This document shows, in pieces, positions 40,279-53,400 of a stretch of 64,000 nucleotides of DNA. The position numbers and the translations under genes are program-made. The stretch covers positions 62,001 through 126,000 of the forward strand of contig JABVXV010000144.1 of NCBI GenBank assembly GCA_013365325.1, read 5' to 3'. Each line of letters starts with the position of its first letter. Position 1 is the stretch's first letter. This DNA comes from Dipetalonema caudispina (taxonomy: Eukaryota; Nematoda; Chromadorea; Rhabditida; Onchocercidae). The notes under the pieces are model-generated. The model was given only the letters and a program-made list of their open reading frames with translations. It made no database searches and was not told the DNA's origin.

Positions 40279-42190
40279 ATGTCGATGCTGGATCAACTGG
40301 AGGAGATGGGTTTTCCTCACGATATTGCGTATGCTTTCATTCTTTCCAAAGAATTTTCCACCAATAATTTGAAATGACGGGAAAATAAAAAAAATGGAAA
40401 TTGTTTGAAAAAATTGCCCAAGAATTAGTTGGGTTTGATGCTAAAATTGTGGGTTTTAGCGAGAAAGCATTACGAGAAACTGGCGAAACAGGGTTGATTG
40501 AGGCAGTAGAATGGATTGCAGCCCATCAGAAGGATAGTGATACAAATCCTCCGAAACCTGCTCAGACACAGCTACCGGAAGAGGAAAGTTCGATTGTTGA
40601 ATTTGCTGAAGAGGAGGAACCATCGAAGCCGTCGTCTACTGAAGTGCCACAAGCAATGTCGTTTAAATGTGATGTGTATGCATATTTGAAAATTTTCTCT
40701 ATACGATGATGAACGGTTGGTTACAGTAGATGATAGAATTTTTGCAGTTAAGAGACTTGACTTGGCTAGGTTTTATCAATCAATATACATCGCTTTAGTA
40801 GAGGTATTCCTGTGTTCCGATCAAGTAACACAAGCAATTCCATTCTTTAATGGCTTCTCATGATTTCAACGATGAATGCCTAACGTTTTCATCAATGTCC
40901 GAAGTGTCTTATGACAGGCGAGTGTCATTTCACTTGTAAGACGTATATGTTAGACGCTTTAGGTGTGGAAAGCATTTAGCCGATGACCAGGCAGTTATGT
41001 TCCACGCAGCACGCACAAAACATGAAGCGTTTAGCGAGTCAACGGAAGCTGTTAAGCCATTGACGGAAGAAGAGAAGAAGGAAAGAATAGCAGCATTGCA
41101 AAAGAAATTGAAGGAAGCACGAGCAAAGAAGGAGGAGGAAGAGAGAAAAGAAACGCTGGAGAAAGTCAGTGTTTGTACCTAATGATTTTTCAAGTATAAT
41201 AATTTTCTCGAAATTGAGTTTCCGCACTTGTTTGAACAGTTGTTGTAGTTGGAAAAACGATTATTGTAGGAAAAACGCCGTCGTTTAGAAGGAAAATCGA
41301 TGGCAAAAGTGGAGGAAGAAAGAAAAGAAGCGGAAATAAAGAAAATGTTGGAAGCAAAGAAACGTGAAAAGCATGAAGTGAGGCTTTGAAAGATTTTAGA
41401 TGAAAACTATGTGGTAGCAATAGTTAAGAACTGTATTTACTTGTTAAGGAAATAGAAGCGCGTAAACGTGTTTTGGAACAAATTCGTTTGGATCGAGAAG
41501 CACGTAAGCTGGCTGAACAGCTACGGCAGCCACAGCCAAAAACAGTGACAGTTGATTCACCATTGCCTGCTGTGAATGAAGCGCCTTCAGTAAAGGATGG
41601 TAGTTATTGTCAAATACAAGTACGATTACTTAATGGTTCAATCATCAAGGAAAAGTTTAAAGTAAGTTCAACTTTGTAATGACATGCGGCCAATGATGGA
41701 TTAAATTTAGTTTTGGTTGTTCAGTAATTGTATGCAGAAGCTAGCGCATTTCCTAAATACTAGAAAATTGCTGCTCAGTTAACAGCTGCTTAGCTTTGAT
41801 AGAACTGCTACTCCTTTTTGATTGGACTTTTGATGGATTTACAATGTGAAGTTGGGCAAAGATCACATACAGGTGTACCAAAGAATACTGCATGTAATGA
41901 TACCATTTACAGTCAGATGAACCACTATCCCATGTACGTTTATGGGTAGAAATGCATGGTAAGGATACAATGGATGGCATCCCTTTTACTCTCATGACTC
42001 CATTTCCTCGTAAAGTATTTACCGATGAAGATATGGAGGCACCCATCAAAGTTCTCGGTACGTTTTCAGATATTAATCTAGTATTTGTAAAATATGTTTC
42101 TATGCTTGCTTGTTCATTTTGTAGCTTAAACTAGGATTTTCAGGGTTGGTGCCTTCTGCAAATATGGTTGTTACACGCGCTACCCACTAG
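40279..42190 (+). CDS. ubxn-1: UBXN1 (UBA-UBX) cofactor of p97/CDC-48
   Basis: Ubiquitin-binding adaptor that regulates the AAA ATPase p97/CDC-48 in proteostasis. Seven exons close exactly in phase: 40279-40328, 40460-40675, 40963-41164, 41270-41377, 41449-41661, 41913-42057 and 42144-42190, giving 326 residues. The N-terminal UBA domain reads MSMLDQLEEMGFPHDIAEKA and ETGLIEAVEWIAAHQ. A single zinc-like segment follows, FKCDVCGKHL with FHAARTKHEAFSEST, as in UBXN1. Then comes a long charged coiled coil (EEEKKERIAALQKKLKEARA). The C-terminal UBX domain starts at CQIQVRLLNGSIIKEKF and continues with LWVEMHGKD and FTLMTPFPRKVFTDEDME. Exon 5 uses a TTGTTAAG acceptor that is weaker than the others. 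Confidence 0.95.
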
Positions 42191-43384
42191 ACTTTTCCCA
42201 TTTACCCGATGAATGATATAAACAACCAGCCAATATTTTATTGTGAAAAGTGACCAACTGTCATGTACAACACCTACCACAAATAACTTAGTTGTTCTCA
42301 TTATGTTTATGCATTAATACTACCATAGGATCTGTTTTCTAAATTCGTACGAATATCAGCTATGATCATTCTGAATTTGTCTGCTGCCTTGAAAACAAAA
42401 TTATGAATCCTTGCACTTTTTTATGTACATTGGTAATGAACACATATCTAGCACTAAGAAAAATCCAGTTATTGCATTTAGGATACTCTTAAAACAATCG
42501 TGAAATCATTTCATATATTAACACAAAGACTTGGTTTTTTTTTTCTTTTTTTTTTCTGGGATTTCTATGTCTCTGTCAAACGTATTAACGTACTTGATTT
42601 CCTAAAACATTTATTGGTATGCCGGACATCCCCTACATATGCATGGAACGCTTTAAAATTACAGGTCGGTTTCACACTCCTACAGTTAAAGTCTCAATAT
42701 CGCTGGGGTACATAATTCTGTCTCAGTGTACATAACCATAGGTCAGTGGAATCAATAACTTGACGCAGTAGAGGCAAAGGACCCATAAACACTGCAATAA
42801 TTACAATCAAGTGGAATAATATATCGGAATGATGGCGATGCTATTAGTGGGAAGAGTCGGAAGTTAGACTGCAAAGCAATTGGTGTGGCTCCTCTATTTC
42901 AAAAACACAAAGTAAAGATTCATACGGATTAAAGTTACTCTATGCATTTAAAAGTGATGGTAAAGGCTAAACATTTATGGAATTGAAATTTTCCGTGGAA
43001 GAATATTTCTGAGTTTGATATTTAACAAAATGGTATTTCTAAATAGTTATAAATTCGGAAGTGGTAAAATTCAGGATGTAATCTCTGTATGTGACATACT
43101 AACTGTTAGAGTTTTGTGATTTCACAACAAATTTTAAAATAATTGTCCTCACTGACATGACTGCTAAAATACGAGGATGTTATATATCTTATTTAAATAT
43201 AAGGAGGACAAATCCCATGATTAAAATGAAAAAAAAAAAAAAAAAAAATGCGCAATGAGGTCAACAAAAGAATTATTTTGGGGCTAAAGATGGCCGCCAT
43301 TAAAAGCTGAGGCAATAAAGGAATCTACGAGAAGGTAACAACTGAAAATTTTAATACAATAACTGCGAGATCAAGACAGTAGCT
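42191..43384. other. Convergent region between ubxn-1 and DEK
   Basis: No gene recognised. Contains an A tract of about 20 at 43229-43248. A frame at 42500-42715 is T-rich and unsupported. Confidence 0.45.
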
Positions 43385-46300
43385 TCATGAATCTTCCATT
43401 TTCTCCAAAGCTGCTTTCACGCGTTCCTTCAGTGCACCTTTATACGTGACCATATCCAAATTTGGGAACTTTTCCGCAATCTACAAACATTGTAACTTTT
43501 TTGAGTTAATGCGAATGATAATAAGGTCTTGTTTAGTCTTTTTACTGGATCAATCCACTAATTATATCCTACCAAGGATCAGCTGCTTTTCTAATTTGCC
43601 AGCTGACTTTTCAACCACGTAAGAGATTCACGAGTGCAACGTTATATGTCACTAAGTTTTAAAGCATAGTATCTATGCATCAATTACTGGCTCTACGTTA
43701 ATGTTACTAAAAAATCGTCTATTAATTGTCGATTAACATCAACCCTTAGCCAACCTCGACTGCTAACTTTTCATAAGACTTCTCCCCAAGATATTCTAAA
43801 CTCTATAGCATCAACTCATTACGATCGAAATCCCTACCCTTTCACACATTTGTTTCATCGTACAATTCACAAGATCCACAGAACGAAGTATTTCATTAAT
43901 AGCAGTTTCTACCTCTCCATTTGAAGGTCCACCATCGCCCCAAGTTGAATCTTCCTTAACATCAGCAAAACATAAACACTATTTTTTTTACTACTGTGAG
44001 ATAAAATACATTATACAACTTGGTATTCCCGACCAATTTTGAAATGATACCAATTCTAAATTATTTTCAATATTAGTTGTAATTAAGCGAAATACTTGAC
44101 CAGTTATAAGTAAAATAAAAAGACCTTCGCCGTAGCGCTTTTGGAAACAGAAGTTAATTCACTGGAACTCTTCAGCTTTCCCGAACGGTTTTTTATCGCA
44201 CTTGTCGATTCTGATTTCTTCTCTTCAGTCTCCTCATCACCGCTAGATTCCTCCCCGCTCTGACCAGCATCGTCATTCTCACTTGATTCTTCCTTTGATT
44301 TCTTTATGTTTTTTTTGTTTCCTACAAAAATCTGACATAACACGCTTTAGAAAGCATAATCCATCTATTTCTATCCCGTTTGCGAAAGCATACAGATACC
44401 TTTCTTTTCAATCCTGCTTCGTTTCGCTTTCTTCCTCGACGATTTTGAAGAACTCCTTCGCTTCTTTGCTAATGCAACCTTTTTGCCCTTATCTTCGGGT
44501 TTTTGCAAGAAATGAAGGACATTCATCACCTAAATAAGTTTGCATTATGTAACACACTCCCTATCTCCCATTTTACAACTATGAAATTTTTGAACAAATT
44601 TCACCCGGACTTTCTTTTTTTTTTCGAATTCTCAAACACTAAGTTAACTTCATGAATTTAGACATTTTTACACCGCAAAAAAAAGATAATCACTATTTAA
44701 CAAATACCAAATACACTTACTGCTTCTTCCTTTGTATGTCCTCTCTCTGAACCCAGAATTCTTCCAATCAGATGTAACTAAAAAGATGAAAGAGCGTATC
44801 ACTGCGTGCCAAAATCATTTAAACACTTCATTCTTATAAAAAAGATTTGTGTTGTTCCCAGCAAGCGATGGTTGGATATCATTTCCAAAAGAAGCTCGCG
44901 ATTCTTACCACCAAGCAAAGGTTCAGATTATGTGGTCTCTACTGACATAAATGCTACATTTCAGTTTCGGATATTCATTATCAGAAAATCAAGCTGCCGC
45001 ATCTCATTGTGAGATGGACCTGGTAGAGATTTGAAAAAGGATGACAGGACATATTTATAAGAACTTTTAGATAAGTTCATCTGTATCGATATTATAAAGA
45101 GTTCCAAGTCATCATGAATGCATCCAAAAGGTAAAATACATAAGGTCATTCAACAGCTGAAATCACGAGCTTCTATCGGAAAGACATGCTTATTAACTCT
45201 CTTAACCTATCAGTCATTTTTGGTTCTGTACTGCTACACGACATCTTGCGCGGTATACGAAATACCTATGTTGCAAGCATTAAGTTTCTGAAACTACCAA
45301 AACTTTCGATTGAGCACCTCATTATTTGTGAGTTTCATTGCTGTTGCCTTCTTCTTGTCGAAATCAGCACTCATTTCATCAAATGCAAAACCGTTAAATC
45401 TTCTAAGGTCTCTTCTTCTGGACGTTACGGTTCCAGGAGTGCCGTAACATAATCTGTGAAGCCATTTCAATGTCTCATTCTGCGCTTTAGAAATGCCAGC
45501 ATTTACTAAAATACAAATATATTAAACAAGATACACAAAGAAAAAATGATGTTAAACTCAAAAACCATAGAAAGGATTGAAATTCCGACAGTTCCTGAAA
45601 CTTATTCCATGGTTCTTATTTCTCAAGAAAAACTTCGATGCGTGGAGATAATTAAGGTAGTGAAATCTGACATCATAGTGTTCGACATCCTATTGTACTA
45701 CAATAAAAACAATAGCATAATATTCCTGCAATCATAGGAGTTTCAACACTGCTTCCTAATCGAAAAAATTACCGAATTCAATGTCACCAAGAGAAGTTCC
45801 TGACCCAACCGCGTCCAAAGATGCTTTCTTTGACGGTGGGGACGAGATGGCTGCAAGGCGTTCCACTGCATGGCGTTGTCTTTTTCCTTCTCTCACAACT
45901 GGCTCATCAAGAAGGCCTATAAGCCAGATAATATTAGCACAAAGTAATCTATTATGACCAGTCAAAAAAAAGCGACTTATACTTACAACCATTGTATCTT
46001 ACATCGCCATCATCAATCTCAGCTGAACCATAATAACCGTCATGCTCAATTATTGCTTTAAAAAAAAAAAAAGGAAAAATGATATATCGCTTTAAAATTC
46101 TCAAAATCATGGAAAAAATTTTCGAAAGAAAAGGGACCTCTTTTTACAGGCCTCGGTTTTTCTTCTTCGGCCACTTCTGCAGTTCCCTCTAGATCATTGA
46201 CCGTATCATTCATTTCACTGCCACTTCTGTTCAAATCTTCAGTAAATTGTTCTGAATTCGCCACTTCTTTTATTTCAACACTCCCTTCATCCCTTCTTCC

Positions 46301-46824
46301 AACATTCATTTCATTCTTTCTAATATCGGCCGCTATTCTCTCTTCTTTCTGATCGTCAGCCATTTCTTCTTCATTGCTTTCATCTTTCGATTCCTCGTCC
46401 TTTCCGGACTAAAACAAACAAGTAAGAAGTAAATACTGATCACAGCAATATAAATATTTTATATAACGTTAACTAAAAAACTGTACTCAAGAACCACCCA
46501 AATCTTAATAAACAGATTCTTCTCACTAACTGACGTACTCACTGTTCACGATTTCATTCATGAGGCTTCTATTCAAAATGCAATTACATCATCATCACTA
46601 TCACAAAATATAAAACATATCAGTAGATCGGAAAACTTCCAAAATGTTCATTAGAAATTAGTAACAACAAAGAAAAATAATCACATCTTACCATCCTCAA
46701 TTAAAGCATATAAGAAATTTACAACAAAATGCTAATGACAACTATATTATGGATGATTTTCACATGACAAATAAACGAACATTCTTACCCGGTCACCAGC
46801 TTCTTCCTTATATTCATCAGCCAT
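43385..46824 (-). CDS. DEK chromatin protein
   Basis: Nuclear DEK-family protein that binds DNA and alters chromatin topology. The acidic N-terminus starts MADEYKEEAGDR (exon 46789-46824) and continues in a Glu-rich exon ending KPRPVKRGPFSFENFF. The pseudo-SAP/SAF-box region is recognised by ETLKWLHRLCYGTPGTVTSR and RRFNGFAFDEMSADFDKKK (about 45300-45500), then LHLIGRILGSERGHTKEEA and VMNVLHFLQKPEDKGKK. A basic segment (AKKRRSSSKSSRKKAK) and an acidic Ser-rich segment follow. The C-terminal DEK domain reads INEILRSVDLVNCTMKQMCE and FPNLDMVTYKGALKERVKAA before TGA. The junctions between about 45.3 and 44.8 kb, where a very small exon is likely, are not resolved. The 5' end is only 465 bp from MESH1 on the other strand. 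Confidence 0.9.
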
Positions 46825-47289
46825 TGCAGTGCATAAGACTCAGTCAATCTCGCTAACTGTAAAAATATGATTAAAGTGAATTATGCAAACTTGCTACACC
46901 ATCATGAGATTACATGAATAGAGTAAATTATGTCAACTTGTTATACCACCAAGAGATTATGAAGCTAACAAAATAACCACAATGCAGTAATACTGAGGAA
47001 TAAAGGGAGGGCAAAAAAAGATACATATATTTGATGTTGAGATGTAAACCAATCCGAGATATATCAAATCCCGAGATATATCAGATCTAGAACCTCAAGT
47101 CCCCTTGAACTTTGCTAGGTAGCCACCCTGTCTCGTCCCGCCAACTCAGCACATTTTAAAACTAAGACCCGCCCGGACTACCCGCACCAAGACCAACATC
47201 TCATCGTAGCCCATTCTTACACAGCTTATCGCCGACTCGATATGAAAATTTGAAATCCACAGAGCATATCTGTTGTAGATAATGATTGT
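46825..47289. promoter_or_regulatory. Bidirectional promoter region of DEK and MESH1
   Basis: Only 465 bp separate the two start codons, so both promoters must lie here or overlap the genes. The stretch at about 47090-47240 is less AT-rich than the surrounding DNA. No specific factor site is claimed. Confidence 0.5.
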
Positions 47290-48886
47290 ATGTCGGATGT
47301 TAGTGGGGACTTATTGTTAGGTATGGACGTATGTACCGTCATCAAAGCGTGTAATTTTGCAGCTGAACGCCATAGTTTACAGAGACGAAAAGATATTCTG
47401 CAAACACCTTATATCAATCATCCAATCGGTAAGTTAATAACTTTACTTATTACAGCTAACTGTGCTCTACAGGAGTACTAAATGTGGCACTTATTCTTGT
47501 TCAAACATTTTTATTGTACTGCCGCTCTTCAAACAGGTTTTTTTTTTTTACATGTGAAAAATCCAATTCTCTTCTTCATGTTTGTGTGGTTTACTTCTTG
47601 CTATTTCGACCTCTTAGTTTAAGGTATATAAAATTTTGTATTAAAATATACAAGGTTTATTTCAGGCGTTGCGAATATATTAACATCTGAAGCTGGTGTG
47701 ACAGATAGTGTAACGATCGCAGCAGCACTGTTGCATGATACCGTCGAAGATACAGCTACTACTTTCCAGGAAATTAGTGGCTTATTTGGTGAAGAGGTGC
47801 TTTTTTTTCTAAGCTTTTTCGGCTAATTTAAAGGGAAACAATTGTGCAACGAGAGTGTGATTCATTGGCGTCAATTTCTGATTTACAGATTCGACAGATT
47901 GTGCAGGAATGCACCGATGATAAGAGTTTACCAGTCTCTGAACGGAAGCAACTGCAAATTAAAAATGCGGCACGGCATTCACACAAGGTTAATTTAAAAT
48001 TTCATATTAGAGAAAAGAACGAGAAGGAAGCAAAGTTATATGTTGTTTGGATTTTATCAAATATTTTACATTTTTTTAACAGTTGACTTACGTGGGAAGA
48101 GTTTGTTGTTCATTCGGATACAATCGGATGCTCAGCATGTCTATCGCCTTAAATACAAAAATCAAATTCTAAAGATTTGCTGCAGAAGAATTCGAAACAT
48201 GAAATGAAATTTTGCATCTCGAACTTTATCAATTATTCTGACAATGTTATTTTTGCGTATCACATGAGCTAATTTTATTGCACTGAGTTTCAAATAATAT
48301 AATTTCAGGAGATTTTTTCATGCATTAATTTTTAATGGTCAGGATAGAATCAATTAATCATTAGTAGATACAATAAGAAATATGCAACATTGTTATTGTT
48401 TTAAGCATTGAAGAAGGCAGAACAGCACAGTCTGGTGAGACTTAACCACCAGGGAGTGGACTACACAATATGTTGTAAATATTCGAAGATACACTGTATA
48501 GATTTTCAGATTAGTGATATATGAATACACAGTGACTGAGTATTTAAATTCAAAATCGAAATTGAATGAAGATAATGCTATTTGCGCATTAAATACATGG
48601 TTGATCCCAGTAATACTGTGACGCTAAACAAGAATTATTTATTATTATATTAAGCAATTCATGCGTGTATAAATATAGTCTGTTGCAGGCAAAATTAATT
48701 CACCTCGCAGATAAACTTTACAATTTGCGAGATTTGGAACGTGGGACACCGGTTGGATGGAGTGCACAAAGGGTAAAAGAATACTTTATTTGGTCGAAAG
48801 CAGTTGTATCAGAACTAAAAGGAACCAATGAAGCTCTGGAGGTTGCCCTTGATGATGTCATTAATAGGTATTTGTGCAAATGCTGA
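47290..48886 (+). CDS. MESH1 (HDDC3), metazoan SpoT homologue HD hydrolase
   Basis: Mn-dependent HD-domain phosphohydrolase; animal MESH1 cleaves (p)ppGpp in vitro and has been shown to act as an NADPH phosphatase. Four exons are exact in phase: 47290-47428, 47666-47796, 47889-47987 and 48689-48886, giving 188 residues, about the length of human MESH1 (179). Predicted metal ligands are visible: His28 in AAERHS, His70-Asp71 in [10 protein letters not shown], and Asp131 in [15 protein letters not shown]. Substrate-site runs YINHPIGVANIL and RHSHKAK are also conserved. There is no synthetase domain, as expected for the animal form. It diverges from DEK. A splice-like AG/GTATTT near the end could remove the last residues, but reading through to TGA is simplest. 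Confidence 0.94.
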
Positions 48887-50463
48887 TCATTTTTTCAAAA
48901 TCTGCAGTTTAAGTAAAAGTTCGCAGGTCTGATAACACTTCACATTATTTGCCACTCTAGAAACCGTGTTATTCTTCCTGTTATTTGAAAAGATGTTCTG
49001 GTAGCTCTTTCGTGAATCTATAGTGTTTTATACATTAATTTGTAACAAATACTTTTTTCATTACTTCGAGTCTGTGTTGTTTTTTCGAAATATGTTGGTA
49101 AAGCTAAAATGATATACAGTCTTTCATATTTCAACAAGTTAATCTCGAAATGTTCATAAATCATTTTAATACGATCAATATCCTAAATACTTTCAAAATT
49201 TTTCATAACTCAAGCTTTCGCAAATTAGGAAGTCTAGTTAATAAATATTAGTATGACATCAAGAAGTCAAGCATTACGCTACCTAGAGTGGATGTTCCAT
49301 CAATCTTACTGTTTACTGTTTTGTTGAAGTGTGATAATGCTGAGAGGAATAAGACTTATAGGAATTGATCGGATCAGTTATTGTTATGGAACAGCTATTG
49401 AAGATTGACTTGTCCATTGATCACATCTTTATACTTGGCAAAATAGTAATAAATGAAGCTGGTTCCTAATTTTATATTTATTCATTTTTCAATTTATGTT
49501 GTGTTTTGTGCAACAAAATATGGTGAGATAATTTTTTAGTTTCTAGTTTTATTTGCAAATAATATTAGTGGTAAAATCATAATTGCGCTAGTGTTAGTCC
49601 TAAGTGTACCAATGCTACAAGCTAGACTGACCAAAAAACATAGAAGAGCATTATGCCATATTCTTATCAGGCCCACAACATAAAACTACAATAGGATTGC
49701 GACAATGATACACATTTGTGATAATGTTTATAATACACCCAACAAATCAGATCTCTTCATGCATGGCTTGGAATATAGAACTTGTCAAATACACACGAGA
49801 TTGTAGGCACTATGATTAATTATCATTTTCCTGTACATCAGATGCATTTTGCCGCAGTCATTTCTCATTTGTTTACTTCTTAACGCTTATTATGCCAGTT
49901 TGACATGAAATAGCCTACTTTGTCTTTATTTGATCATAATATTAAGCGTTGCAATAATCTTCTTGCGGAAAATATATTAAAATTCCGAATCTAAATTTAT
50001 CCGTTTTAACAGCCAGGGTTGGAATTGATATATGACATGAAATCCCATACAAATCCCATGCAGAAATGAAAATAATAAATTTCAAGAGTTTGCTATTTAC
50101 GATTAAGCACAGGAGCGTCTGCAGAAAAATTCGTTTGTAAATATAAACAACAAACAGGAAGTTCTAGAAAACATCGAAAAAAAAATTAATACGTTTATCG
50201 TATAATATCACAAAGTAGCGGTCTTACCAAAAATAAGAATACCGTAATGAATTCTGAAAAGGCATTAAATGAAAAAGCAATTAAAGGATACAGGACTGCA
50301 TTTCAGGCACATCCTACCCGTTCATCAGTAATTCCTAAGTTCACAGTACATTTGACACCGATTAAAAATAAGTAGATTCCAAACATTTTGAAGAATATAT
50401 TATTATCAAGCGCAATACATTTGCAGTGTTAAACGCAATACATTTGCAGTGTTAAACACCACA
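48887..50463. other. Convergent intergenic region after MESH1
   Basis: AT-rich, no gene recognised. A 23-bp tandem pair lies at its right end. Confidence 0.5.
50411..50456. repeat. 23-bp tandem pair in the 3' flank of the 396-residue gene
   Basis: The unit beginning CGCAATACATTTGCAGTG is present twice, end to end, 8 bp beyond the stop codon of the minus-strand gene, so it should lie in its 3' UTR. Confidence 0.9.
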
Positions 50464-53400
50464 TCAGTATTTGTGACCAGGAACAGCTGCAAAGCACGTT
50501 GATTGATTTATCGTTGGAGGTTCCTGCATTCGACATTCTTCAATACATCGATCACGCACCATTACCGTTGTTTCTGCTCCCGTTTCGTATATATTAGCTC
50601 TAGCCTTATCCACATGCTGCCCCGGATAACTAAGCATTGTAGGATGGGGAAGTAATAAACCTGGAAAAGAGGTTTTGTTTACAAGAAAAAAAATAAGAAA
50701 TCCTAATGCATCTGCCAGAAATCTATTGCGAACATTTTGGAATTACCCGAGAAAACCAAAAGTATCTCGCAACATAGATTTATACTTTATGATACATAAA
50801 TTATGATGAAAATAAAAACAAAACTTTAAGTCTTGAATTATGATCAACAATAATGATAAAAGGAAGTGGATAAAATACGATGTTTAAAATATCTTTTCAA
50901 TTACTTAAAGAAGTGCAGCTCCACCAATGAAGAGAAAATGATATTACAAAGATCATCCTCATATCAGGTAAGTAAAAAACAAGACTGATTTCATTTTCTT
51001 ACACTGAAACTAATGAATAAATCAAATAAAAAAAAAATTTATTTTGACCTTCATTTATTTGTAGGTCTGGTTTATTTACTTCAATCTGTGTTGATAATTT
51101 TTCGCAACAAAAAAAATCATGCTTTGGAACTTTTTATAACTTATTCAAATATCCATTTCTTAGAACTTCTCTACGACATTCTGCTATGTCCTCTAATGCA
51201 ATCCAGTTTATAAAAAGAAAAAACTATTAACTGATAGAAGATAGAAGTATTCGATAGTACTAATACCATTCGTTCTTTCTTGATGGCTGTCCTGCTTTAT
51301 GCGACGATTTTCGGTTTCCAGTTCCTGTTTCGCCTTACGCAAATCGTTCACTAATTCCATCAAACTAGCATTCGTAAATATCAACTTGCTATTTTGTTCC
51401 TCCAATACTGCCACACGTAATTTGAGATGGTTAACATCATCTTGGGTTTGATCTAAAATGAAAAGACAATAATTCCAACTGGGAAACAAAAACATTCTGG
51501 CTATTATTTATTTCCCTGCTTTTGCCACAGATTTCTGATTTTACTTACAAATTTCAAAGTTTTTTTTTCCTCTTATCCGATAGAAAGAAACGTTCTACTG
51601 TTATATTAGAAAAGAAGGAACCTCCCAATGTTTTGACATCAAATGTATATCAAAAATCACTGACGAAACATCAAACATATTTAACTTTACTTTGTATGGT
51701 TGAAATAAAAAGATAAAACCACACTCCCAACCTACAACTAGAAACGTCAAGTTATCAAGGATTATTAATGCTAAAAGATTTACTTAGTGTAATATAATTA
51801 CATAAAAAGAAACTTGATGCGATTCAATTACAGAGCCCTGCCGAAAGTCCCTTACTAACGGGAACTGTTATTTGCTACATCACAAATTTTCTGAAATTTC
51901 AATTTGAAAAGATTTCGAAAGTGCAAGAAATGAAAATATACCTGGTGATTTCTTTCGAACTGGCCGAGCATTATAGACCTGTTTCCGATCCCGAAGTGTC
52001 GCCTGCGCATCCATATTACCAGTCGAATCAACCGATAGCTCATTCCAAATAGCTGCTGGACTTTGTGACCCGATACGTTCCTTGATCTTAAGCAAAGTTG
52101 ATGGATAAGTTCTCATATATGGGCTTTGGCTATGTTTATTATTTCCATGAGGGCGTGGTTGCAGATTACAATTCTCCAAACATTTGTACGACAGCAAGGC
52201 ATTTCCTGTTGCTCGTCCATCTCGGGTCAAATAACATAAACATTTCATTAAACCAAGAGGTGGATCCGAATGAGGATGGCTGCCGTATTTTTTCCTTATG
52301 ATGTAGTATGGATGTTTGGTATCCGGAACACCCGCAGCGTTAACTCTTATGCTTTTACAGGTTGGCCTTCGTATGGTACCAGCCCAAGAACCTGCAATTT
52401 AACTAATATTTCATTGCTAATGAAAACAAAGAATAATTTATACAAAAGAAATTTAAGAGTGGAAATATTAGAGTTTATGCTATGAAATTACTACTTAACC
52501 CACTTTGCAAACGAAAAAGATTCTAAAAGCACTGCGGTTATAAAAAAATGAAACTACTGTTATCACTGTAATCAATTATTTAGGAATAATTTTTCTGTTC
52601 TTTTTTCTATTAATAATAGTTGCCTTTATTTATTTTCTATTTTTAAGTATATATTTTGTGAGGTACAAATAAAAATTCGTTTTTTCTATACAAACTATTA
52701 TTGCACAAATTTTTTTTTGCGAACAAATCATACTTCGCAAATTTATATAATTTTACAAAGCGTTAACAGAATGAAATGAAACAAATGAATGACAAACGCG
52801 TGAAAAGTGATTTAAAAAAAGGAAACATACCCAAATTATCTACCCAAAGATCTCGTTCGGAAATGAAGTCTGTATCCAGAAGAAATGAGATTTCGAAAGG
52901 TCGACCGGTTAAATAAATCTTTGGTAATCTTATATTCCTTTTCACAGAACTGAAAACAAATATCAAACAGTAAACACATAAGATATGCCGAAAACTGCAA
53001 ACTTATCATTGCAACAGCAATGTAAAACATTATCATGTCAGTTCCTAAGCATGTAGGACAATATAAATTGATTAAAATTACTCGAAGCAATCAGAATAGT
53101 TCACTTTTTGGTGTTATCGAAATTGTGTCCAATTTGCAGAAATGACACTTGAGATTCTCCAAAAAAGAGACTCGCCATCATGTCATAAAGAAATTATCTC
53201 TCCAAAATGTTTCAAAGCTTTATATTAGTTGAACAACAGGAACCAACTGCTGTTGGTATTGTCATCGGTTAAGACATTTTTGAGTAAATGAAAGGATGTT
53301 TTCAAAGTAAGCTCTGGACAGCAAAAAATTGTTTAATCGCAATGTAATACCACATCTTGTTGAAGCAGAAAAATTAACACATTTTAAAATTGGAGTGGTG

